From Mucilaginibacter rivuli (GTDB taxonomy: Bacteria; Bacteroidota; Bacteroidia; Sphingobacteriales; Sphingobacteriaceae), in NCBI RefSeq assembly GCF_019391655.1, contig NZ_JAHXPQ010000007.1:216236-280235 (forward strand): 64,000 nt of DNA. Direction: 5' to 3'. The notes beneath the pieces are model-generated. The model searched no databases and had not been told where the DNA came from. It saw only the letters and a list, made by a program, of their open reading frames with translations. Numbering within the stretch: position 1 is the stretch's first letter; every line of letters begins with the position of its first letter. The position numbers and the translations under genes were made by a program. Shown here piece by piece: positions 26,503-34,850 of the stretch.

Positions 26503-27411
26503 TTATTTATCAGCAAAAGGTAAAAACTTGTCTTTCATACCCAACAAACCCCAGGTACCACCGGTATGAATGGCCAATATTTTACTGCCACGTTTAAAAT
26601 AATTTTTGCCCGCCAGGTCAAATATCGCGTAAAGCATTTTGCCGGTATAAACAGGATCGATAAGGATACCGGTAGTGGCTACAAATTGCTGTATAAAGCC
26701 AATAAGTTGGGGCGTAGTTTTGGCATATCCGCCAAAATGGTAATCGGTATGCAATTGATAAACTGATGGTTTTAACAGGTACTTATCAATCTCATTGGCT
26801 ATAAAACTACCATTCTTAAAAACAGGTATAGCGTGAAACTCAGTTTCAAGATAATTGTTGTTGATACCGTTGATAATTCCCGCCGCTGTTGTACCCGTAC
26901 CGCAGGCGCAAAAAATGTGGTTATAATTATGCATCAGTTCATCCATCAATTCGCTGCATCCTTGGGCGCCTTCGGGCGATGAACCGCCTTCATCAATAAA
27001 AAAGGCATTGGCATCGTTACTAAAATATCGGGTAAACAGGCTTGGCTTATCGCGATAACTTTCCCGGTCAACAAACAACAAATTCATCCCGTAAAGGCTG
27101 CACAAAAACAAATGATCATTTGTCACTTCTTCACCCCGCACAATGCCTGTTGCTTTAAAGCCAAACTGAGCCGCCGCTGCCGCAGTTGCCAGCAGGTGAT
27201 TGGAATATGCGCCGCCAAAAGTTACCAGGTGATCCTGCTTTTCATCGCGTGCTTTTAGGAGCGTATACTTTAGCTTGCGCCATTTGTTGCCTGATATAAT
27301 GGGATGTATCAGATCATCGCGCTTTAGGTACAGGTCAATGCCTTTCTCATTCAGCAAAGGATGCCTTATCTCGTGTATAGGGCTAAATATTTCGAGCTCA
27401 ATTTCTTTCAT
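26503..27411 (-). CDS. PLP-dependent D-cysteine desulfhydrase / ACC deaminase family protein
   Basis: About 302 residues from ATG 27411 (MKEIELEIF). An ATG at 27441 lies three bases after AGGAGG and would add ten residues; either could be used. Fold type II PLP enzyme: PLP lysine in SGNKWRKLKY, phosphate-binding GTGTTAAGI and the tail HTGGTWGLLGM. The family contains 1-aminocyclopropane-1-carboxylate deaminases and D-cysteine desulfhydrases; in soil Bacteroidota the second is more usual. Sequence alone does not separate them here. It is divergent from the RluD-type gene. Confidence 0.8.
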   Translation of the reverse strand: MKEIELEIFSPIHEIRHPLLNEKGIDLYLKRDDLIHPIISGNKWRKLKYTLLKARDEKQDHLVTFGGAYSNHLLATAAAAAQFGFKATGIVRGEEVTNDHLFLCSLYGMNLLFVDRESYRDKPSLFTRYFSNDANAFFIDEGGSSPEGAQGCSELMDELMHNYNHIFCACGTGTTAAGIINGINNNYLETEFHAIPVFKNGSFIANEIDKYLLKPSVYQLHTDYHFGGYAKTTPQLIGFIQQFVATTGILIDPVYTGKMLYAIFDLAGKNYFKRGSKILAIHTGGTWGLLGMKDKFLPFADK

Positions 27412-27552
27412 CTTTAACAATTGCGCAATGGCTTGTGCCATTCACCTCCTGAGGTACGAACCCTTGTGTACTTTGTTAAGCAAAATTCACAACTCACATT
27501 AAAAATACACAAAATTAGATACCCCTTAAAAAAACAAGTATTTTTGCCGTTA

Positions 27553-28596
27553 ATGAACCAGCAACCCGAAGTAGACGAACAGGAAGAACAGGACTTATAT
27601 GAGCACCTGCGTGTGGTGGTTGATAAGGGTCAGTCGCTGTTGCGGATAGACAAGTTTTTGATGCACAAAGTTGAGAACGCATCGCGTAACCGTATTCAAA
27701 ACGCTATCGATCTGGGCAACGTATTGGTTAATGATAAGCCAATAAAGGCCAGCTATAAGGTAAAGCCGCTCGATGTTATTTCGGTAGTATTACCCCATCC
27801 CCCGCGAGATACCGAGGTTTACCCGGAGAACATACCGCTCAATATTGTTTACGAAGACGATGACGTACTGGTAGTAAACAAACCTCCGGGCCTGGTAGTG
27901 CACCCCGGGTATAATAATTACACGGGTACTTTAGTTAATGGTTTGGTGTACCATTTTCAGCAATTGCCAACCCTTCCGGGGAATGATGGCAGGCCGGGTT
28001 TGGTGCACCGGATAGATAAGGACACCTCGGGGTTACTCCTCATCAGTAAGAACGAACGTGCCATGACCTGGCTTGCCCGCCAGTTTTATGAGCATACCAT
28101 TGCCCGCAGGTATATAGCACTGGTTTGGGGTGATCTGGAAACCGACGGCACTGTAGAAGGTTACATAGGCCGCAGTATTAAAGACCGTAGAGTGATGAGC
28201 ATTTACGATGATCCCGAAAAGGGGAAATGGAGCGTTACCCATTACAAGGTGCTGGAGCGGTTGAATTACGTTACCCTGATAGAATGCCAATTGGAGACCG
28301 GCCGCACGCACCAGATACGCGCGCACATGAAACATATAGGACACCCTTTGTTTAGCGATGCTACCTATGGCGGCGACAGCATTTTGAAAGGTACGGTATT
28401 TAGTAAGTACAAGCAATTTGTTGACAATTGCTTTGAGCTGATGCCCCGCCAGGCCCTGCACGCACAAAGCCTGGGTTTTGTGCACCCAACCAAGCGCGAG
28501 TTTATTTATTTTGAGGCCCCACTGCCCGAAGACTTTAAGTCGGTTTTAGCAAAGTGGCAAAAATATATGTCGGCCTCGGCAGAGCAAAACAGTTAG
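27553..28596 (+). CDS. RluA-family pseudouridine synthase (RluD-like)
   Basis: A 347-residue enzyme: an S4 RNA-binding domain (LRIDKFLMHKVENASRNRIQ, about 28-90) and a catalytic domain with the Asp motif HRIDKDTSGLL and the family marks VVNKPPGLVVHPGYNN and GRTHQIRAHMKHIGHPLFSD. It most likely makes the pseudouridines of helix 69 in 23S rRNA, as RluD does. The start is ATG 27553; the longer frame upstream has no family similarity and crosses a TATTTTTG box at 27539-27546, which lies six bases before this ATG. A class IV aminotransferase gene follows after 23 bases. Confidence 0.92.
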   Translation: MNQQPEVDEQEEQDLYEHLRVVVDKGQSLLRIDKFLMHKVENASRNRIQNAIDLGNVLVNDKPIKASYKVKPLDVISVVLPHPPRDTEVYPENIPLNIVYEDDDVLVVNKPPGLVVHPGYNNYTGTLVNGLVYHFQQLPTLPGNDGRPGLVHRIDKDTSGLLLISKNERAMTWLARQFYEHTIARRYIALVWGDLETDGTVEGYIGRSIKDRRVMSIYDDPEKGKWSVTHYKVLERLNYVTLIECQLETGRTHQIRAHMKHIGHPLFSDATYGGDSILKGTVFSKYKQFVDNCFELMPRQALHAQSLGFVHPTKREFIYFEAPLPEDFKSVLAKWQKYMSASAEQNS

Positions 28597-28619
28597 TTTA
28601 TTGTTAACATGAATTAATT

Positions 28620-29453
28620 ATGCCAGCGTTCATCAATTTTAACGGAGAGATACTCCCTGCCGATACTAACTTGCTCACTATTGCTAATCGTGGCTTTCGT
28701 TATGGTGATGGGCTTTTTGAAAGCATGCGCCTGATGAAAGGCAAGCTCAAATTTGTTGACCTGCATGCCGACCGCCTGCAAAAAGGAATGAAAGCATTGC
28801 AACTGGAAGGCTACTCGCAAATGGATAGTTGGTTTTTGAAAGAAAAAGCCGAAGAGCTGGCCCGCCGTAACCAGGCCAAACACGCCCGCCTGCGCCTTAC
28901 CGTTTATCGTGACGCCGAGGGCCTGTACACACCAACACAAAACAAAACCGGCTACAGCCTTGAACTTACTCCGGTTGAAGAACCGCGTTACTTTTTAAAT
29001 ACCCGCGGGTTGATAATGGATATTTACGAAGATGTACCCAAGGCCATCAACATATTATCCAACTATAAAACCTGCAATTCCATGTTATATGTAATGGCGG
29101 GCCTGTTTAAAACGCAGAATAGTTTGGATGAAGCCTTTATCATTAACCAAAAGGGTAACCTGTGCGAAACCATTAGCGCCAACGTATTTGTGCGTTACCA
29201 AAATACACTGTACACCCCCGCACTAAGCGAGGGCTGCATTGGCGGTGTTATGCGCCAGGTGGTAATGGATATTGCCACCAAAAACGGTATCCCTGTAGTG
29301 GAAGCCGAGATAGTGCCCGAAATATTGTATGAAGCCGATGAAGTATTTATTACCAATGCTACGCGCGGCATACAATGGGTGATGGGCTTTGGCGTTCGCC
29401 GTTATTTTAACGAGTTGAGCAAGTTGCTGATGGATGAGTTGAATAAATTGTGA
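28620..29453 (+). CDS. Class IV PLP aminotransferase (PabC/Ilve-like)
   Basis: A 277-residue fold type IV PLP enzyme: NRGFRYGDGLFESMRL at 28-43, the PLP Lys in LSNYKTCNSMLYVMA, and the CETISANVFV, EGCIGGVMRQ and ADEVFITNATRGIQ segments. The family covers branched-chain aminotransferase, D-amino acid aminotransferase and 4-amino-4-deoxychorismate lyase. The RYGDGLFE form and short length favour the lyase PabC, which would complement the pabB in this window, but substrate cannot be fixed. It is probably co-transcribed with the RluD-like gene. Confidence 0.8.
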   Translation: MPAFINFNGEILPADTNLLTIANRGFRYGDGLFESMRLMKGKLKFVDLHADRLQKGMKALQLEGYSQMDSWFLKEKAEELARRNQAKHARLRLTVYRDAEGLYTPTQNKTGYSLELTPVEEPRYFLNTRGLIMDIYEDVPKAINILSNYKTCNSMLYVMAGLFKTQNSLDEAFIINQKGNLCETISANVFVRYQNTLYTPALSEGCIGGVMRQVVMDIATKNGIPVVEAEIVPEILYEADEVFITNATRGIQWVMGFGVRRYFNELSKLLMDELNKL

Positions 29454-29467
29454 TATTACACAAAAAA

Positions 29468-29550
29468 GTTATCCCGAGCTTGTTTCGGCCCCACTCGCTA
29501 AATGGAAGATGTATCTTTCTGATGAGATGCTGAAATAAGCTCAGCATAAC
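29468..29550. repeat. REP-like palindrome, TTGTTTC class, copy 1
   Basis: The left arm has GAGCTTGTTTCGG and the right arm ATGCTGAAATAAGCTC, ending CAGCATAAC. Ends GTTAT and ATAAC are inverted. The same element with better arms is at 45323-45422. It fills the gap between two convergent genes and may end both transcripts. Confidence 0.75.
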
Positions 29551-29565
29551 CTATTAGTTTTGTCG

Positions 29566-30483
29566 CTATAATCTCACACCCCTCAAAAACTCCTCAACAC
29601 CCATACGCTTTTTGCCTTCCAGTTGTATATCAGTAACGCTGATAAAACCATCAGGGCAGGCAAACTTCAGGTAGGTTTTTTGGTCGGTTAAAAAAGCGCC
29701 GGGCGATAGGCCGGGTTCTGTTTCCGTCATTTCGGCTTTAAACACTTTCAGCAGCTTATCATTCAAAAAAGTATAAGCGGTAGGATAGGGGCTTAAGCCA
29801 CGGATCAGGTTATATACCTTTTCCACGGGTTGGTTAAAGTTTATCAGGCAATCCTCCTTGAATATCTTAGGCGCATGTTTTAGTTCAGCATCGGCAGTCA
29901 TGCTGTTTTGGGGTAACTCTTTATAGTCGCCGCTTTCAATAGCTTTAACCGTTTTAACCAGCAGGCCCGCGCCAACGGTCATCAGGTTATCGTGCAGGTC
30001 GCCCGCGGTATGGTGACTATCAATAGGCACGCTTTCGCTGAAAAGTACGTCGCCGGTATCAATATCATGTTTTAAAAAGAAAGTTGTTACTCCGCTAAGC
30101 AACTCGCCATTAATAATAGCCCAGTTGATAGGCGCCGCGCCGCGGTAATTGGGCAGCAGCGAAGCATGCAGGTTAATGGTACCTTTAGGCGGCATATTCC
30201 AAACTACCTCAGGCAGCATACGGAAGGCAACAACTACCTGCAGATCGGCATCCAGGCTTTTTAATTCAGCTAAAAACTCCGGGTTCTTCAGCTTTTCGGG
30301 TTGTAATACATTCAAACCATTAGCAACGGCATATTGCTTTACCGCGCTTTCGCTTAACTTTTGCCCGCGGCCGGCCGGTTTATCCGGGGCTGTTATCACA
30401 CCAACCACATCAAAGCCCACCTTTATCAGTGCATCCAGTGATGCCACCGCAAACTCGGGCGTGCCCATAAATACTATCTTCAT
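29566..30483 (-). CDS. fmt: Methionyl-tRNA formyltransferase
   Basis: A 305-residue enzyme that formylates initiator Met-tRNA with 10-formyl-tetrahydrofolate. The N-terminal formyltransferase domain begins MKIVFMGTPEFAV, with the catalytic region NLHASLLPNYRGAAPINWAIINGE and the Asp in TFFLKHDIDTGD; the C-terminal OB-like domain follows. The start is ATG 30483; an upstream in-frame ATG at 30549 would cross a TACCTTTG box and an octad array and has no family match. It is monocistronic. Confidence 0.96.
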   Translation of the reverse strand: MKIVFMGTPEFAVASLDALIKVGFDVVGVITAPDKPAGRGQKLSESAVKQYAVANGLNVLQPEKLKNPEFLAELKSLDADLQVVVAFRMLPEVVWNMPPKGTINLHASLLPNYRGAAPINWAIINGELLSGVTTFFLKHDIDTGDVLFSESVPIDSHHTAGDLHDNLMTVGAGLLVKTVKAIESGDYKELPQNSMTADAELKHAPKIFKEDCLINFNQPVEKVYNLIRGLSPYPTAYTFLNDKLLKVFKAEMTETEPGLSPGAFLTDQKTYLKFACPDGFISVTDIQLEGKKRMGVEEFLRGVRL

Positions 30484-30491
30484 AATTATAA

Positions 30492-30499
30492 CAAAGGTA
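30492..30499 (-). promoter_or_regulatory. -7 box TACCTTTG before fmt
   Basis: TACCTTTG on the minus strand lies 8 bases before the fmt ATG. A TTTG (30523-30526) lies 23 bases upstream, a few bases more than the usual spacer, and is itself part of an octad unit. Confidence 0.45.
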
Positions 30500-30504
30500 A
30501 ATAA

Positions 30505-30558
30505 TGTTTGGATGCGGATGTGCAAATTAGTTAATGTGCGGATGTGCAAATGGAAAAT
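30505..30558. repeat. Octad-periodic array upstream of fmt (O3)
   Basis: Units TGTGCAAA (30519), TTAGTTAA, TGTGCGGA, TGTGCAAA and TGGAAAAT follow with an 8-base step up to 30558; a shorter, partly matching stretch precedes. On the minus strand the unit reads TTTGCACA. The element overlaps the fmt promoter region. Confidence 0.75.
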
Positions 30559-30715
30559 ATGGGTCTTATAAGTTATTTCAAAATCAACATCTGTGGAGCC
30601 AGGGCCAAATAATACTTGGTATCAACAATTAATTTAATGTTTTGCGTGGGTTTGGTGCAGGCCGTCCAAAACACCCGGCATTCATGTTCAATTTGCCTAC
30701 CTGCAATTGTTGTTG

Positions 30716-33700
30716 TTACTCGGTCGTGGCTTCAAAATTCAGCAAAAACTTACTCCCCTTTCCTAAAGTACTTTCCACTACAATATTCCCGTTGGCCGCG
30801 TTGATCATTTTTTTTGCAAGGAACAATCCAATACCCTGGCCTTCAATATCAACATGTATCCTGTTGTAGATGTCAAAAATATGATCAACATCATCTGCAG
30901 GTATTCCCATACCATTGTCTTGCACGGTTAGTGTTATCGTATCATTGTCTTTACTTGATGTTACAACAATGATCGGGCTTGCAACACCTTTAAATTTTAT
31001 AGCATTAGATATGAGGTTATATAATATGCTCCTCAGGTTCTTTTTCGAAAAGTAAATATATTTTACATCAAAGTTTCTGATGATGAGGGTATTGTTGTTT
31101 TTAATTTTTTCGTCGAGGCTCCACTCAATGTTGTTAATTAATTCATCAAGGTCAACCAGCTCCATTGTACTCATCTCGCTCTCTATTTTAGCCACAACAG
31201 ATATCTCCTTTATTAACGACCGGAATTTTTTAATGGAGGTATTTATAATTGCTAAAAACTTACCCAAATGCGGGTCTGTCACATTTATCTTGTTCATTAT
31301 GGCAATGCTGGTTTCTATGTTGCCTAATGGTGCCAGCAAATCGTGCGAAGCGGTATGGATAAAGTTGTCCAGGTCCTCGTTTATTCTTCCGAGGCTACCG
31401 TTTTTCTTGTTCAGTAAAAACTGGGTGTTTTTTAATTCGGTGATATCATTAAAGGTAATAATGGCGCCGTTACTGGTATTATCTGCCTGTTGGATATAAG
31501 GCATGGTCATTATCTGGTACCATTTGCCGTTATTGGTTTGTATTTCTTTGCTGATGATGATGCCTTGTGCAAGTACTTCTTTAACATCATCAATAATGGT
31601 CTCGAATTTTATATTGGTTGATATATTGCTCAGCGGCCTGCCAATATCTGTATCCAATAAATTGATTTGTTTAACCGTACCCGGCGAGAACCGCATTAAC
31701 AGTAGCTCATTATTAACAAACAGCTGACCGTTAACATTACTTCTGAAGTAATTGTTCAGGTCATCATTAATTTCAAGCAGTTCTTTGTTTTTTAACTGGT
31801 AATTTAAGTTTATCGTATCCAGCTCTTCGTTAACAGATTGCATTTCCTCGTTTGTGCTCTGCATTTCCTCGTTAGCAGAGAGTAACTCCTCGTTAAACGA
31901 TTGCATGTTTTCGTTCGATGCGTCTAACTGTTCATAGGTAGTGTGCAGTTTATCTTTCAGTTCTTTTAATTCTTCTTCAATATTAATGGTGTATTGGTCA
32001 AGGTACTTTTTTTCATCAAATGCTATACCCTTTGCCGATGACGTTTCAACAGCATCTTCACTAAATGTTACCATCAATAATTTAGGACCGCCTGTTTTTA
32101 TCACTAAAGGGCTTACTGATAAACTTACCGCGATAATCTTTTCTCCGTATTTGCTTTTTATACCCTTAACAGTTTCTCTACTATTGGTTTTTAAAACCAT
32201 GGTACTTAAATTATTAAAGGCTATGGCAAGCGGCTTTGGCAAAAGCTCGGCAAGGTTTGAGTTAAAGTTTTTTTGCAGTAAATATTTGGTAGTATCGCCA
32301 TAAGTTTTAATCACCAGGTTATGTTCATCAACGCAAACAACTAACCTATCCAGGTCGGCAATCAATGTGTTATTTACAGCTTCAGCTAAGCTGTTGCCTG
32401 TGTTTTTAGAAATATCCTCGCGCGATGATGAGGGCGAACGCTTAATATCGATCAGCTCCGGCAGTAAAAAGGTGTCAAAACGTAGTTCACGTTTAGTTTG
32501 CAGGTTCTTATATATTTTCCATTTTTTATTTACTACTTCAAGATTCCTGATAATGGGCATCGGGTTTTCGCTCGATCCTAAAAACAGGTACCCATCCATT
32601 TTAAGCCCAAATAACAGCATCGAAAATATCTTCTTCTGTAATACCGACGACATGTAAATAAGCAGGTTACGGCAACTGATAAAATTCATGTTACAGTATG
32701 GCGGATTTTTAACCAGGTCATGCTGGGCAAAAATTACCATTTTACGGATAAAGGGTTTTACTTTAAATGTGCCCCCTTCCGGTAGAAAATATTTTTCAAG
32801 CCGCTCTGCCGATACAGCTTTTACAATATTGGCGCCATATACTGCTTTGCCCGCAAATAATAGTGCCGCGCTATCAATATCTGTAGCAAAAATTTTCACA
32901 ACAGTATCTTTATAGTTACCGGTTAATTGTTCGGCAACCATTATGGCCATGCTGTATACCTCTTCGCCGGTAGCGCAGCCTGCAATCCATATCTTTAATT
33001 CTTCGCCCGTGGCAAGCTTTTCAAGCATGTCGGGTATTACGTTCTTTTGTATAAACTCAAAAGCTTCTTTATCCCTGAAAAACGAGGTAACGCTGATCAA
33101 AAAATCCTTGGCTAAGGCCTCAATCTCTTCAGGTGATGTTTTTAAAAACTCAAGATAGCTTTCCAGCGATGTAAAGTTGCTGTGCGCAGCCCTACGTTTG
33201 GTACGCCTCAGTATGGTGTTTTGTTTATAGTCAGAAAAATCAAGAGGCGATTTTTGCTTGATGAGATTAATTATCGCACTGAGGTATTTTTCATCATCTC
33301 TGTTATCGGTTAACAACTCGCCTCCATATTTTACATAATCCTCAATAGCGGTAGGCATTAATTCAGGTTCCAAAACAAAATCTACCAAGCCTGTTGCTAT
33401 GGCGCTGGCGGGCATACTGCCAAACTCTGTTGTTTCCGGGTTGCGCGCTATGATCATCCCGCCTACTTTTTTAATAGCCTTAACGCCTTCAGTACCGTCC
33501 GATCCTAAACCCGAAAGAATAATGCCTATCGCTTTTTTACCGCAGTCGGCTGCAAGCGAGTTGAAAAAGCAATTAATAGTTAAATGTGGCCCCTGTATTT
33601 TGCCTTTAACAGCCAGCTGTAATGTGTTATCTTGAATAGTCATGTACTTATCGCTGGGGATAAGGTACACCACATTGCATTCTACGTTCATCCCGTCTTC

Positions 33701-33895
33701 GGCCTGTTTTACCACCAGTTTACTATGTTTTGATAGTAATTCAAGCATCCTGCTTTTAAAATCGGATGATAAATGCTGAATGATGATGTAAGAAACACCG
33801 TCTAAAGGTGTATGATCAAAAAAGGAATTGATCTCTTCCATACCACCTGCAGATGCTCCGATTGCAATGATGTGGTGTGGCTCTGCTGTTTGCAT
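30716..33895 (-). CDS. CheB-CheR-PAS-histidine kinase fusion protein
   Basis: A 1059-residue cytoplasmic signalling protein. Residues 1-190 are a CheB methylesterase domain with catalytic Ser15 (GASAGG), His41 (QHLSS) and Asp133 (GLGSDGTEG). Residues about 210-480 are a CheR methyltransferase with the SAM loop IAGCATGEEVYSMAI. A coiled coil of Glu/Asn-rich heptads (MQSTNEEMQSVNEELD) leads into a PAS domain, then a kinase with phospho-acceptor His851 (SHDLLAPL), N box NLISNAIKF and G boxes DNGMGIP and GQGIGLFLAKK. No chemotaxis genes or response regulator are adjacent. Such fusions occur in non-flagellated Bacteroidota and probably feed an orphan regulator. Confidence 0.92.
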   Translation of the reverse strand: MQTAEPHHIIAIGASAGGMEEINSFFDHTPLDGVSYIIIQHLSSDFKSRMLELLSKHSKLVVKQAEDGMNVECNVVYLIPSDKYMTIQDNTLQLAVKGKIQGPHLTINCFFNSLAADCGKKAIGIILSGLGSDGTEGVKAIKKVGGMIIARNPETTEFGSMPASAIATGLVDFVLEPELMPTAIEDYVKYGGELLTDNRDDEKYLSAIINLIKQKSPLDFSDYKQNTILRRTKRRAAHSNFTSLESYLEFLKTSPEEIEALAKDFLISVTSFFRDKEAFEFIQKNVIPDMLEKLATGEELKIWIAGCATGEEVYSMAIMVAEQLTGNYKDTVVKIFATDIDSAALLFAGKAVYGANIVKAVSAERLEKYFLPEGGTFKVKPFIRKMVIFAQHDLVKNPPYCNMNFISCRNLLIYMSSVLQKKIFSMLLFGLKMDGYLFLGSSENPMPIIRNLEVVNKKWKIYKNLQTKRELRFDTFLLPELIDIKRSPSSSREDISKNTGNSLAEAVNNTLIADLDRLVVCVDEHNLVIKTYGDTTKYLLQKNFNSNLAELLPKPLAIAFNNLSTMVLKTNSRETVKGIKSKYGEKIIAVSLSVSPLVIKTGGPKLLMVTFSEDAVETSSAKGIAFDEKKYLDQYTINIEEELKELKDKLHTTYEQLDASNENMQSFNEELLSANEEMQSTNEEMQSVNEELDTINLNYQLKNKELLEINDDLNNYFRSNVNGQLFVNNELLLMRFSPGTVKQINLLDTDIGRPLSNISTNIKFETIIDDVKEVLAQGIIISKEIQTNNGKWYQIMTMPYIQQADNTSNGAIITFNDITELKNTQFLLNKKNGSLGRINEDLDNFIHTASHDLLAPLGNIETSIAIMNKINVTDPHLGKFLAIINTSIKKFRSLIKEISVVAKIESEMSTMELVDLDELINNIEWSLDEKIKNNNTLIIRNFDVKYIYFSKKNLRSILYNLISNAIKFKGVASPIIVVTSSKDNDTITLTVQDNGMGIPADDVDHIFDIYNRIHVDIEGQGIGLFLAKKMINAANGNIVVESTLGKGSKFLLNFEATTE

Positions 33896-34031
33896 GGCAC
33901 GTAATTAATAAAAGCGATTGCCGGAAAAATGTCCGATGAAAGAAGGGTAATAAGTAAATCGAATATAGAATATTTTTTTCTAAAATAATAATTTAATTAT
34001 GTCGAAAAAAAACAAGCAATCACAGGCATAA

Positions 34032-34799
34032 TTAAGCACCTTTCTTTGTTTGCAAGCTGGCCATTAACTGGTCGTACAGGTCATCGCCGCTGGCTTTCAC
34101 TGGCTTCATCTTTTTAACGGTAGCACGTTTGCCCTTGGCTTTTAGCTTGATGATATTAAGCAATTCGTCTGAGTATTCATTCTTGAATTTCGATACATCA
34201 AATTTACCGGCATATTGGTTTATGAGTGCCAAACCCATATCCAATTCTTTTTTACCAACTTCCGTTTTAGGCGCTGTAATTTCTTCAGCTGAGCGTATCT
34301 CTTGTGCAAAGCGTATCCGTGTTACCACCAGCACATCATCAACGGGGTGTACAATACAAAGGCTTTCGGTGCTGCGCAAAACAAACCTGGCCAAGCCGGC
34401 TTTTTTTGATTTTTGCAGCGCTTTAACCAACAGGGCATAGGCTTTATTGGTTTTACTGTCGGGCTCCACATAGTACGATGTTTCGTAGTACATCGGGTTC
34501 ACCTCGGCAATATCAACAAAGCTTTCTATCTCAATCTCGTGGCTTTTATCGGGAGCAGCGTCCTCAAAATCCTGCTCATCCATAATCACATAGTCTTCAT
34601 CAAGCTTGTAGCCTTTTACAATTTTATCATAAGGTACTTCCTTGTGTGTTTGCTCGTTTACCCGCTGAAAACGGATACGCGCATGATCGCGCGAATCAAG
34701 CATGTCAAAATCGAGCGTACTGCTTTGCGTAGCCGAAAATAACTTTACAGGGATGTTAACCAACCCAAACCCAATCGAACCTTTCCAAATCGACCTCAT
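34032..34799 (-). CDS. ku: Non-homologous end-joining protein Ku
   Basis: A 255-residue bacterial Ku homodimer subunit that binds DNA double-strand ends and recruits LigD. The N-terminus MRSIWKGSIGFGLVNIPVKLFSATQ is diagnostic, followed by RIRFQRVNEQTHKEVPYDKIVKGY and the beta-barrel core; the C-terminal tail is Lys-rich (KAKGKRATVKKMKP) as in other bacterial Ku proteins. It lies 51 bases after ligD on the same strand, forming a two-gene end-joining unit. Confidence 0.96.
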   Translation of the reverse strand: MRSIWKGSIGFGLVNIPVKLFSATQSSTLDFDMLDSRDHARIRFQRVNEQTHKEVPYDKIVKGYKLDEDYVIMDEQDFEDAAPDKSHEIEIESFVDIAEVNPMYYETSYYVEPDSKTNKAYALLVKALQKSKKAGLARFVLRSTESLCIVHPVDDVLVVTRIRFAQEIRSAEEITAPKTEVGKKELDMGLALINQYAGKFDVSKFKNEYSDELLNIIKLKAKGKRATVKKMKPVKASGDDLYDQLMASLQTKKGA

Positions 34800-34850
34800 A
34801 ACCGTTGTGCTTTAATGGTTTAGGTATAACTCTTAAATAACGAAACGGTT

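Noticed and set aside
27421..27552. N-terminal extension of the RluD-like protein (44 residues)
   Set aside because: It overlaps the divergent PLP enzyme gene, has no S4-domain similarity and spans a TATTTTTG box; ATG 27553 begins the conserved part.
30484..30549. Upstream start of fmt giving 22 more residues
   Set aside because: The extension is encoded by the octad array and crosses the -7 box; the family begins at MKIVFMGTPEF.
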